Shown: positions 56,628 through 64,000 of the stretch, piece after piece | How positions within the stretch are numbered: position 1 is the stretch's first letter | Layout: each line of letters begins with the position of its first letter | Source: Acetobacter oeni | GTDB taxonomy: Bacteria; Pseudomonadota; Alphaproteobacteria; Acetobacterales; Acetobacteraceae | Assembly (NCBI RefSeq): GCF_011516825.1 | Contig: NZ_WOTA01000021.1 | Coordinates: 1-64,000 of the forward strand | Direction: 5' to 3' | Length of the DNA: 64,000 nt | Notes under the pieces: generated by a model | The model's database searches: none | Told to the model about the DNA's origin: nothing | What the model saw: the letters and a program-made list of their open reading frames with translations, nothing else | Program-made: the position numbers and the translations under genes

Positions 56628-56657
56628 CCGGCATTGAAAATGTGCCGGAAGTTTTTT
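56628..56657 (+). terminator. intrinsic terminator of dehydrogenase operon
   Basis: CCGGCA (56628) pairs with TGCCGG (56643-56648) around a 9-nt loop, followed by AAG and six T residues. It lies 12 bp after the cytochrome subunit stop. Confidence 0.7.
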
Positions 56658-56889
56658 CTCGAATATAGCCTGTTACGTCGGTTTCAGGCATGAAACTGAC
56701 GTACTCTTCTGTCTTTTCAGTGATCTCCCCACATCGGCAGAGAAAAACCAGGCAGTTTATACTATTCTATTTTACTGTATTGTGACTATCTCCGGAAAGA
56801 CCTCACATATGCACCGGTCGTGTCAGATATAAGAGCCCTTTTGGAAATTCAGGGATGAGCATTTCGGTTTAACATGAGGCTTCCTGTTG

Positions 56890-57600
56890 CGGTGTAAATC
56901 ATGACCTTTGCGACGTTGTTACGCTGTTCACCGCCCTTCACGAGTCGCCGCTGGCGGATCGTCCGCCGAATGTGCGCTCCGTCTCTCCTCTACGCGGCAG
57001 GCCCCGAATCCCTTTACTGCATCTGAGCGCCGGATACCCTTGATCGAGAAATCGGGAAAAGAACTTTTTCCATCTATGCGGGTGTGGTCGTAACCTCCGT
57101 CCGCGAACAGATGCTTCACTCATGACGGCGTTTACGGAGATAGCATCAAGGACCATTCGCTTTCCGACACTACCGAACCGCAGGCAGGAGTGAGCCTGAG
57201 CAGAATCTGTCGGCCATCCGCATCAACCGCGATGTAGTAGTTATCTTCTTGCCTGCATCATAACCGCGTATTCCTGCATGAGGAACTTTGATGCTCTGAC
57301 TATCGATCATACCTCCAATAGACCGGCCTCGCGTCCCGCTGCCTCACGATCAGACATCATGAATGGTTTGGAGCAGAAAGCAGCCCATCAGCCTGTTAAA
57401 CCACAGCCCGGCTGTCTGCCGTGGACCAAACCGACTGCATCTTCCCGGACCACAGCCTGACCAGACAAGATACCGCAGAGCATTGATGATCTCATAGAAG
57501 TCGGTTATCCGCTTCCGGTCGCGCTGGTGCACTGGCGACATCAGGGGCACCATACACTTCCGGTTCCTCATCAGTCAGAAATCAGAGCAGGCGGGTAGCG
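56890..57600 (-). mobile_element. decayed IS5-family element
   Basis: On the minus strand, degenerate transposase text appears in pieces. First NRKCMVPLMSPVHQRDRKR, with ALRYLVWSGCG and WFNRLMGCFLLQTIHDV, the DUF4096-type N-terminus (57571-57350). Then DSQSIKVPHAGIRGYDAGKK (about 57310), then LFADGGYDHTRI, KGFRGLPRRGETERTFGG near 56940-57110. Frames change several times and stops interrupt it, so it cannot be active. Terminal inverted repeats were not identified, so the ends are approximate. Confidence 0.75.
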
Positions 57601-58141
57601 TTTCGTCTAGAGCGTAATTCAGACCACTTGGCCTCTTTACTCTGGCGTCCATACCAAAGCCTGAATCACGCACCATATTCCTTGAAAACCCGTCATATCC
57701 AATTTTCACAAGAGCTCTGAGGGCTCTAACACCCCATACCTGACCGGGAGCAGCGCGGCAGGGAGATAAATGAATTTTTTAAAGTATATAATTCAGAATT
57801 TCTAAAAAAATACACACTGATCGACTGCAACATCAGCATGAGTTCACGTCATTTGTTACCATCATTAAGACTGTCTGGGAGAAACATTCGTTCCTCTGTC
57901 TTCGGGAAAGTAGCTAATTGCTACGCAGGAATACAATATAATCAGAATAACTAAATATAAATTTTAGAACAGATCTTTATTAGATAAATAATTTAGTTTT
58001 TCTTCATACAAATTTAATTTTTACTTCAAAACCATCAGATAAAATCGGTCTCCGACATAATTAATGAATATATATTCATTTACAGACAAAAAACCCCTGA
58101 CCGTAAAACGATATTTCTCAGTTGATTATTTTTTCACACCA
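57601..58141. other. AT-rich intergenic region before the pnt operon
   Basis: About 540 bases between the IS remnant and the FNR-like box; the part from 57770 to 58130 is very AT-rich. I see no gene, tRNA or CRISPR-like repeat. It may hold promoter elements for pntAA, or be part of the mobile-element scar. Confidence 0.5.
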
Positions 58142-58155
58142 TTGACCCACGTCAA
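58142..58155. promoter_or_regulatory. FNR/CRP-type box upstream of pntAA
   Basis: TTGAC-CCAC-GTCAA is a perfect inverted repeat with the 5-4-5 layout of FNR-family sites (consensus TTGAT-N4-ATCAA). It lies about 130 bp before the pntAA start. An oxygen- or redox-responsive FNR-type regulator could act here; the regulator gene is not in the window. Confidence 0.5.
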
Positions 58156-58283
58156 AGAAATTTGCGGACTTTGTCGCTAGCATACCCTTATTGTTTCCCG
58201 GCGGTTCGTCCGTAGTCTCATCGGGGCTATCGGGTGCTGGATCGCGCCCGACAGAAACATTCAAAATAATATGGGAACTGATC

Positions 58284-59456
58284 ATGAGTCTCAAGATTGC
58301 GGCGATCAGGGAGCACGATGCGTCGGAACGACGTGTCGCGCTAGTGCCGGATGTTGCCGCCCGTATCAAACGACTGGGGTGTGATGTCGCACTTGAGGCA
58401 GGCGCCGGTGTTGCGTCGTCTTATCCGGATGCCTCTTATAAGGACGTATCGATCGAAGCTGACAGGGCTGCATTGCTGGGTTCAGCCGATATTGTTCTGG
58501 CTGTAGAACCTCCGCCACCTGAACTGGTTAAGGCAATGAAGCCGGGCGCGATCCTGATTTCATTTGTTTACGGCAGAAACAATCCGGATCTCGTGAAAGC
58601 TCTGCGTGATGGAAAGATCACGGGATTCGCCATGGAGCAAATCCCGCGCATCAGCCGCGCACAGGCCATGGACGCGTTGTCCAGCCAGGCGACTTTGGCC
58701 GGGTATTATTCCGTGCTGCTCGGCGCTGTACACATGCCCAAAATTCTGCCGATGATGACCACTGCCGTCGGTTCGCTGCGGGCAGCTCAGGTTCTGGTCA
58801 TGGGGCTGGGGGTCGCGGGCCTGCAGGCGCTGGCGACGGCGCATCGTCTGGGCGCTGTGACCGAAGGCTATGACGTCAGACCGGAAACCCGTGACGAGGC
58901 CCATTCGCTGGGATCAAAATTCGTCGAAACAGGGGTGAATGCAACCGGACAGGGTGGCTACGCGCGTGAACTGACGGCGGATGAGAAGGCGAAAGTCCGC
59001 TCGGTTCTGAGCGACCACATTGCGCGAGCTGATCTCATTGTGACCACAGCGGCTGTGCCGGGACGCAGGGCTCCGCGCCTGATCGACGCGGACCAGATCG
59101 CAAAGATGAAACAGGGCTCCGTCATTATTGATCTCGGAGCCGAAGGTGGTGGCAACTGTGAAGGCACCAAGGCCGGTGAGATCGTGCAGGTCGGTCCTGT
59201 GACGATTGTTGGTCCGATCAATCTGCCATCCTGCCTCGCGGAGCAGGCCAGCGAGCTTTACGCGAAGAATATTTTCAACCTGCTTCAGCAGATTATCAAG
59301 GACGGAAAGCTGACACTCGATATGACGGATGAAGTCATTGCGAAGACGCTTGTCACATATGATGGCAAGATCACCAGCGATGCAATCCGTCAGGTGGTTG
59401 AAGGTCCTGCCGTATCGGCTGCCCCGCCCCCTTCGGCCCCGACAGCGAAAGGATAG
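58284..59456 (+). CDS. pntAA: NAD(P) transhydrogenase subunit alpha part 1
   Basis: The NAD(H)-binding domain I of the proton-translocating transhydrogenase, on a separate polypeptide as in many alphaproteobacteria. About 390 residues from ATG 58284 (MSLKIAAIREHDASERRVALVPD). SGAGVASSYPDASYKD-type region, QIPRISRAQAMDALSSQATLAGY, VLVMGLGVAGLQALATAHRLGAVTEGYDVRPE (NAD fold) and GRRAPRLIDADQIAKMKQGSVIIDLGAEGGGNCEGT are family motifs. The frame upstream to 58191 is unconserved. Confidence 0.95.
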   Translation: MSLKIAAIREHDASERRVALVPDVAARIKRLGCDVALEAGAGVASSYPDASYKDVSIEADRAALLGSADIVLAVEPPPPELVKAMKPGAILISFVYGRNNPDLVKALRDGKITGFAMEQIPRISRAQAMDALSSQATLAGYYSVLLGAVHMPKILPMMTTAVGSLRAAQVLVMGLGVAGLQALATAHRLGAVTEGYDVRPETRDEAHSLGSKFVETGVNATGQGGYARELTADEKAKVRSVLSDHIARADLIVTTAAVPGRRAPRLIDADQIAKMKQGSVIIDLGAEGGGNCEGTKAGEIVQVGPVTIVGPINLPSCLAEQASELYAKNIFNLLQQIIKDGKLTLDMTDEVIAKTLVTYDGKITSDAIRQVVEGPAVSAAPPPSAPTAKG

Positions 59457-59461
59457 CCAGA

Positions 59462-59794
59462 ATGCTTACGTCCATGACTCTCATTATCGCGCTTTATATT
59501 TTCATGCTGGCGGCTTTCACGGGCTACGTGGTTATCAGTCGCGTGCCATCGATCCTGCATACACCGCTGATGTCAGGATCGAATTTCATTCACGGCATCG
59601 TCGTGGTGGGGGCGCTGACGGCTCTTTTCTCCGCAACAAACATAATCGAACAGATTATCGGTTTTTTCGGAGTTCTGCTTGGAGCAGGCAATGTAATGGG
59701 TGGTTACGTTGTCACTGACCGGATGCTGGCAATGTTTCGTCCGAGCGCAAAGAAGCCCGGACAGGTCGCCACTGACAAGAAGACAGCATCATGA
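59462..59794 (+). CDS. pntAB: NAD(P) transhydrogenase subunit alpha part 2
   Basis: 110-residue membrane part of the alpha subunit, with three to four helices: LIIALYIFMLAAFTGYVVI, SNFIHGIVVVGALTALFSA and IIGFFGVLLGAGNVMGGYVVTDRML. The last is the conserved PntAB ending. AAAGGATAG precedes the ATG. Five bases separate it from pntAA, and its stop overlaps the pntB start (ATGA). Confidence 0.95.
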   Translation: MLTSMTLIIALYIFMLAAFTGYVVISRVPSILHTPLMSGSNFIHGIVVVGALTALFSATNIIEQIIGFFGVLLGAGNVMGGYVVTDRMLAMFRPSAKKPGQVATDKKTAS

Positions 59795-61218
59795 TTGCAA
59801 TCGAATATATTGTCGGCCTGAGCGGACTGCTCGCTTCGGCACTTTTCATTTATGGCCTCAAGGGGATGTCCTCTCCTGTGACTGCCGTAAAAGGAATTGT
59901 CACGGCTGGCTGGGGCATGGCTTTCGTCGTGGCGGTCAGCTTTCTGCAGGCTTTTGAGGTTCCGGAAGACGTTCTGCCGCACCTGCCGGTCAATCTGGGG
60001 CTTGCCGTGCTGGCGCTGGTGCTGGGCGCTGCGTGGACAGGCTGGAAAGGCCGGACTGTACCGATGACAGCAATGCCGCAGATGGTGGCATTATATAATG
60101 GTATGGGCGGTGGCGCCGCCGCCGCTGTGGCGGCAATCGCTCTGCTAAAGCACGAAGGCGGCACACCGCTGCATCTTGGCGTGACTGTAACAGGTGCGCT
60201 GATCGGCTGCATATCGCTGACAGGTTCGATCATTGCCTGGGCCAAGCTGGATGGCCGGATGAAGCAACCGATCCGTTTCAGCGGGCAGCGAGTTTTCAAC
60301 GGCGTGGTTTTCATTGGCACGCTGGCACTTGGCGTTATGACCGTCATAACGCAGCTTCAGGGGGAGCCGGAAAGCGGGTTGTTTGCAATCCTGTTCTTCG
60401 CGGGCGCTCTGTTTTTCGGGCTGTGCATGACAGTGCCGATCGGCGGCGCGGATATGCCGGTTGTGATATCGCTCTACAACACTTTCACCGGCCTTGCCGT
60501 GGGACTTGAAGGCTACGTCATGTCCAATCCGGCACTGATGATTGCCGGTATGGTCGTGGGTTCGGCAGGCACGCTGCTGACGCTTCTGATGGCAAAGGCG
60601 ATGAACCGGTCGCTGGCAAATGTGCTCTTCAGCAATTTCGGCGCAACGTCCGCACAGGCCGCAGGCGGACCGCAAGGCGAAATGAAATCCGTCGATCCGG
60701 CGGATGCTGCGACGACAATGCGTTATGCGTCCAGCGTTATTATCATTCCTGGCTACGGCCTCGCGGTCGCTCAGGCTCAGCAGAAGCTCTACGAATTCGT
60801 AAAAATGCTTCAGGCCGCAGGTGTAGATGTGAAATTTGCGATCCATCCGGTCGCAGGCCGAATGCCTGGTCACATGAATGTGCTGCTGGCGGAAGCAGGT
60901 GTGCCTTACGACATGATCTACGACATGGACGATATCAACGACAGTTTTGCTACAACTGATGTCGCGCTGGTGATTGGCGCGAATGACGTGGTCAATCCGT
61001 CAGCGCGAACAGATAAGAGTTCACCGATCTATGGAATGCCGATCCTGAATGCGGATCAGGCGAAGCAGGTTTTCGTGATCAAGCGCGGTAAGGGCACCGG
61101 ATATTCCGGCGTACAGAACCCGCTTTTCTTCGCGAAGAACACCTCGATGGTCTTCGGCGATGCACAGGCGGTGCTGAGTAAAATGGTCGAAACTCTGAAG
61201 GGTCTTGGAACAAACTGA
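59791..61218 (+). CDS. pntB: NAD(P) transhydrogenase subunit beta
   Basis: 475 residues; NADP(H)-binding subunit with about nine membrane helices, then domain III. Membrane segments include VPMTAMPQMVALYNGMGGGAAAAVAA and GADMPVVISLYNTFTGLAVGLEGYVM. The NADP-binding domain has VIIIPGYGLAVAQAQQKLYEFVKMLQAAGVDVKFAIHPVAGRMPGHMNVLLAEAGVPYD, VALVIGANDVVNPSAR and KRGKGTGYSGVQNPLFF. The complete pnt set would use the proton gradient to make NADPH from NADH, or run in reverse. Confidence 0.96.
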   Translation: MIAIEYIVGLSGLLASALFIYGLKGMSSPVTAVKGIVTAGWGMAFVVAVSFLQAFEVPEDVLPHLPVNLGLAVLALVLGAAWTGWKGRTVPMTAMPQMVALYNGMGGGAAAAVAAIALLKHEGGTPLHLGVTVTGALIGCISLTGSIIAWAKLDGRMKQPIRFSGQRVFNGVVFIGTLALGVMTVITQLQGEPESGLFAILFFAGALFFGLCMTVPIGGADMPVVISLYNTFTGLAVGLEGYVMSNPALMIAGMVVGSAGTLLTLLMAKAMNRSLANVLFSNFGATSAQAAGGPQGEMKSVDPADAATTMRYASSVIIIPGYGLAVAQAQQKLYEFVKMLQAAGVDVKFAIHPVAGRMPGHMNVLLAEAGVPYDMIYDMDDINDSFATTDVALVIGANDVVNPSARTDKSSPIYGMPILNADQAKQVFVIKRGKGTGYSGVQNPLFFAKNTSMVFGDAQAVLSKMVETLKGLGTN

Positions 61219-61222
61219 TCCG

Positions 61223-61247
61223 CAGCGGAGTGGGTTCCACTCCGCTG
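61223..61247. repeat. 11-bp perfect hairpin between pntB and adhP
   Basis: CAGCGGAGTGG (61223-61233) pairs fully with 61237-61247 around a GTT loop. No T-run follows, so it is unlikely to stop transcription fully. It may protect or separate the pnt and adhP parts of a shared transcript. Confidence 0.6.
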
Positions 61248-61281
61248 GCTGAAGTGAAACAGACTTAAAATGGAGAGAATT

Positions 61282-62310
61282 ATGGCTGGCAAAATGAAAG
61301 CAGCGGTGGTGCGCGAGTTCGGCAAGCCCCTGTCGATCGAAGAACTGGATATTCCGTCCATCAACGAAAACCAGATCCTGGTTAAGGTTGATACCTGCGG
61401 CGTATGTCACACCGATCTTCATGCGGCACGCGGTGACTGGCCCGTTAAACCCAAACCGCCCTTCATCCCCGGGCATGAAGGCGTGGGACATGTTGTTGAG
61501 GTTGGCAGTAATGTGAACTGGATCAGGGAAGGCGATATTGTCGGCGTGCCTTATCTGTATTCAGCCTGCGGTCATTGCGAGCATTGCCTGGGTGGCTGGG
61601 AAACACTTTGCGAAAAGCAGGAGGACACCGGGTATACCGTCAATGGCTGTTTTGCTGAATATGTCGTCGCTGATCCGAACTATGTCGCTCACATCCCCAA
61701 AGGAGTTGATCTTCTTCACACGGCTCCGGTGCTGTGCGCCGGTCTGACGGTCTATAAGGGCCTGAAAATGACCGAGGCGCGTGCCGGGAACTGGGTCGCT
61801 GTCTCAGGCGTTGGCGGTCTGGGACAAATGGCAATTCAGTACGGAGTAGCCATGGGTTTCAATATGATTGCGGTCGATATTGACGACGGCAAGCTTGCGG
61901 AAGCAAAAAAACTTGGCGCGGCCCTGACCGTTAACGCAAAGGAAGCCGATCCTGCGGCCTTCGTACAGAAAGAAGTGGGCGGCGCGCACGGTGCGCTGGT
62001 CACCGCGGTTTCCCGTATCGCCTTTTCCCAGGCGATGGGATATGCACGAAGAGGTGGAACAATTGTTCTCAACGGACTGCCTCCCGGGGAATTCCCGGTA
62101 TCGATTTTCGATATGGTCATGGCGGGAACGACAGTCCGCGGGTCAATCGTGGGCACGCGGCTCGACATGATCGAGGCGTTGTCTTTTTTCTCGGAAGGGA
62201 AGGTGCGGTCGGTTGTGAAACCGGACAAGCTGGAGAACATCAATCAGATCTTTGATGATCTGCAGAACGGGCGTGTCGAAGGCCGTGTCGTTCTGGATTT
62301 CAGGACCTGA
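61282..62310 (+). CDS. adhP: zinc-dependent NAD alcohol dehydrogenase AdhP-type
   Basis: 342 residues; cytoplasmic medium-chain alcohol dehydrogenase that interconverts alcohols and aldehydes. Catalytic zinc ligands lie in VDTCGVCHTDLHAARGDWP and PGHEGVGHV; the structural zinc has the four Cys of SACGHCEHCLGGWETLC. The dinucleotide fold is VSGVGGLGQMAIQYGVAMG, with an acidic VDIDD after the beta strand, which points to NAD. ATG 61282 follows GGAGAGA; an in-frame ATG 12 bases earlier is probably part of that site. It follows pntB by 63 bp. Confidence 0.93.
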   Translation: MAGKMKAAVVREFGKPLSIEELDIPSINENQILVKVDTCGVCHTDLHAARGDWPVKPKPPFIPGHEGVGHVVEVGSNVNWIREGDIVGVPYLYSACGHCEHCLGGWETLCEKQEDTGYTVNGCFAEYVVADPNYVAHIPKGVDLLHTAPVLCAGLTVYKGLKMTEARAGNWVAVSGVGGLGQMAIQYGVAMGFNMIAVDIDDGKLAEAKKLGAALTVNAKEADPAAFVQKEVGGAHGALVTAVSRIAFSQAMGYARRGGTIVLNGLPPGEFPVSIFDMVMAGTTVRGSIVGTRLDMIEALSFFSEGKVRSVVKPDKLENINQIFDDLQNGRVEGRVVLDFRT

Positions 62311-62317
62311 TCTGACA

Positions 62318-62334
62318 GCGCCCGCTTCGGGCGC
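62318..62334 (+). repeat. hairpin between adhP and the aldehyde dehydrogenase gene
   Basis: GCGCCCG and CGGGCGC pair perfectly around a CTT loop, followed by ATTTCCC. It is a possible attenuator or weak terminator between the two dehydrogenase genes; the short T-run argues for partial read-through. Confidence 0.45.
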
Positions 62335-62375
62335 ATTTCCCAGGCCGCCCACAGAGCAGCAGAAGGAGCCAGGCT

Positions 62376-63767
62376 ATGGCCTACGCAACGATTAATCCCT
62401 TTACCAATGAACAGATTAAAGTTTTTCCGAATACGACAGATGCTGAAATAGATGCGACGCTCGATGCGGCGCATACGACTTTCCTGTCATGGCGGGAAAC
62501 ATCATTCGCTGAGCGCGCAAAGGTCATGCAGAACGCCGCTGATATTCTGCGTCGTGATGCAGACAAATATGCTAAGATCATGACCCTAGAAATGGGGAAA
62601 CTGATCTCTGAATCGCGGGCTGAAGTAGAACTTACAGCGGCTATTTTCGAATATTATGCGAAGAATGCGGAACGCCTTCTCCAGCCGCAGGATCTGCCTG
62701 TTGCCAGCAAAGATGAAGGTCGGGCGAAACTTGTTTTCCAGCCACTGGGTATTCTTCTGGCCGTTGAACCGTGGAATTTCCCGCATTATCAGGTTGCACG
62801 CATTATCGCGCCGCAATTGTCCGCAGGTAACACCGTTATCCTGAAGCATGCTTCCAACGTCCCTCAGTCGGCTCAGGCGATGGACGATCTGATGATTGAG
62901 GCCGGCCTGCCAAAAGGCGGCTTCCGCAATCTGTATCCGACTCATGATCAGGTAGCCCGCATCGTTGCCGATCATCGTGTGCGTGGCGTGGCTCTGACGG
63001 GTTCTGAGGGGGCTGGCGCGAAGATTGCGTCCGGTGCCGGAGCGGCCCTGAAGAAATCCACCATGGAACTGGGCGGATCTGACGCATTTATCGTTCTTGA
63101 AGACGCCGATCTTGAGAAAACCGCGAAGTGGGCGGTATTCGGACGTCACTGGAATGCCGGTCAGGTCTGCGTTTCAGCCAAGCGGATGATTGTGGTTGAT
63201 TCCGTGTATGACGAATTTGTCAAACGTTACCGCGAAGGCGTGGCACAGTTGAAAATGGGCGATCCGATGGATCCGTCCACGACGCTCGCTCCGCTGTCTT
63301 CGCAGAAGGCCGCTGATGATCTGAAAAAACAGGTTGAAGATGCAGTTAAAGCTGGCGCAAAGGCTGAAGAAATCCCGCTGGCAATGCCGAATACAGGCGC
63401 GTTCTTCCGTCCGGTCATTCTGACAGATGCAAAACACGACAATCCGGCTCGTCGGGAAGAATTTTTTGGACCGGTGACGTTGCTGTTCCGGGCGAAAGAT
63501 GAAGCGGACGCAATCAGCATTGCTAACGATTCACCTTATGGTCTTGGTGGCTCGGTCTTCACGAAGGATGAGGCTCGTGGCGAACGCGTTGCAAAGAAGA
63601 TCGAAACCGGAATGGTCTACATCAACCATCCGACAATGGTGAAGGCAGATCTGCCTTTTGGTGGCGTTCTGCGTTCCGGTTATGGGCGCGAACTGATTGG
63701 CCTTGGCATTAAGGAATTTGTTAACGCCAAGCTGATCGATATCGTCGATATCGACGCACCTTTCTGA
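62376..63767 (+). CDS. NAD(P)-dependent aldehyde (succinate-semialdehyde type) dehydrogenase
   Basis: 463 residues; oxidises an aldehyde to the acid. Motifs: PLGILLAVEPWNFPHYQVARIIAP, NTVILKHASNVPQSAQAM, VALTGSEGAGAKIASGAG, catalytic base E231 in MELGGSDAFIVLEDADLEK, nucleophile C265 in NAGQVCVSAKR, then EEFFGPVTLLFRAKDEADAISIANDSPYGLGGSVFT and PFGGVLRSGYGRELI. It is closest in pattern to short SSADH-like proteins. Next to adhP it could complete alcohol to acid oxidation in the cytoplasm; the true substrate is uncertain. AAGGAG precedes the ATG, and a strong terminator follows. Confidence 0.9.
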   Translation: MAYATINPFTNEQIKVFPNTTDAEIDATLDAAHTTFLSWRETSFAERAKVMQNAADILRRDADKYAKIMTLEMGKLISESRAEVELTAAIFEYYAKNAERLLQPQDLPVASKDEGRAKLVFQPLGILLAVEPWNFPHYQVARIIAPQLSAGNTVILKHASNVPQSAQAMDDLMIEAGLPKGGFRNLYPTHDQVARIVADHRVRGVALTGSEGAGAKIASGAGAALKKSTMELGGSDAFIVLEDADLEKTAKWAVFGRHWNAGQVCVSAKRMIVVDSVYDEFVKRYREGVAQLKMGDPMDPSTTLAPLSSQKAADDLKKQVEDAVKAGAKAEEIPLAMPNTGAFFRPVILTDAKHDNPARREEFFGPVTLLFRAKDEADAISIANDSPYGLGGSVFTKDEARGERVAKKIETGMVYINHPTMVKADLPFGGVLRSGYGRELIGLGIKEFVNAKLIDIVDIDAPF

Positions 63768-63784
63768 TCGGGATATAATATTTC

Positions 63785-63816
63785 GGGGCGGGACTGCTTT
63801 ATTTCCCGCCCCTTTT
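63785..63816 (+). terminator. intrinsic terminator of pnt-adhP-aldehyde dehydrogenase cluster
   Basis: GGGGCGGGA (63785-63793) pairs perfectly with TCCCGCCCC (63804-63812), with a 10-nt loop and a following TTTT. It lies 18 bp after the stop codon. Confidence 0.88.
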
Positions 63817-64000
63817 GAAAACCTGACCGCGATTTTTAGCGATCTTCCGCAAAATACCGAATGTGGCTTTTTTCTTGAGTACGGATCAGTCGCACAGCGG
63901 CGTCCGCCCAGGAAAACTGGTTTATCTGCCTGGTTGCAGACCCACAATATTTGATAGACACTTTCCGACCAGCACAGAGCCATGCCGCGGAAAGGTCGAC
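63817..64000. other. right edge, no gene assignable
   Basis: The last 184 bases hold no motif I can assign. A minus-strand frame (63531-63983) is open but mostly antisense to the aldehyde dehydrogenase gene and lacks coding character. Confidence 0.5.

Noticed and set aside
63531-63983. 150-codon minus-strand ORF at the right edge
   Set aside because: Largely antisense to the aldehyde dehydrogenase gene, spans its terminator and shows no motif.

Overview
The window looks like chromosomal DNA of an acetic acid bacterium (Acetobacteraceae, Alphaproteobacteria); I cannot fix the genus. The case rests on a three-subunit membrane FAD dehydrogenase with a triheme cytochrome c (sorbitol/gluconate/fructose dehydrogenase type), a split proton-translocating transhydrogenase (pntAA-pntAB-pntB) followed by an alcohol and an aldehyde dehydrogenase, a Tol-Pal/RuvCAB block in the alphaproteobacterial order, and several decayed IS5-family elements. 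Coding DNA is moderately GC-rich; a few intergenic islands are strikingly AT-rich.

Layout. 1-3200: a decayed efflux locus (NodT-type outer-membrane factor on minus, TetR regulator on plus, both broken by several frameshifts) with a clean operator palindrome still between them, then a small YidB-like protein. 3500-17400: housekeeping core, with cysE on plus, then a long minus-strand series ruvC-ruvA-ruvB-ybgC-tolQ-tolR-tolA-tolB-pal / cpoB-tilS-ftsH / folP. 17800-27500: accessory genes, comprising a sulfotransferase-like protein, a secreted lipase-like hydrolase, a periplasmic amidohydrolase, a second YidB-like paralogue, the MsrPQ methionine sulfoxide repair pair, an MFS exporter, a secreted unknown and an acyltransferase-3 protein. 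27450-29570: an AT-rich gene-free island, two IS5-type remnants, and tRNA-Arg(CCG). 29700-40900: a lipoprotein hydrolase, a CHCC zinc-finger protein, polA, an SCO-like protein that has lost its copper ligands, and a complete peptide ABC transporter in the order A-C-B-D-F. 41000-45800: a heme-oxygenase-fold-like protein, a membrane GGDEF/EAL protein and a 5'-broken hydrolase.

46000-52600 is a sulfur assimilation operon: sulfate importer (cysP-cysT-cysW-cysA), then DUF2849, sulfite/nitrite-type reductase (cysI) and DUF934, nearly all translationally coupled by overlapping start and stop codons. No cysH or cysDN lies in the window; cysE is 42 kb away. 52900-56650 encodes the membrane dehydrogenase (small, GMC large and cytochrome c subunits), which would feed electrons from a periplasmic polyol or sugar acid into ubiquinone. 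After another IS5 relic comes 58280-63770: pntAA-pntAB-pntB-adhP-aldehyde dehydrogenase, with an FNR/CRP-type palindrome upstream and a strong terminator at the end. This pairs NADP(H)/NAD(H) exchange with cytoplasmic alcohol and aldehyde oxidation.

I do not see a CRISPR array, prophage, secretion system or recognisable defence island. The observations most worth checking are a pair of related long palindromes (21690 and 41901), the copper-site-less SCO protein, the unassigned heme-oxygenase-fold candidate and the FNR-like box before pntAA. All start-site and repeat statements were made by eye.
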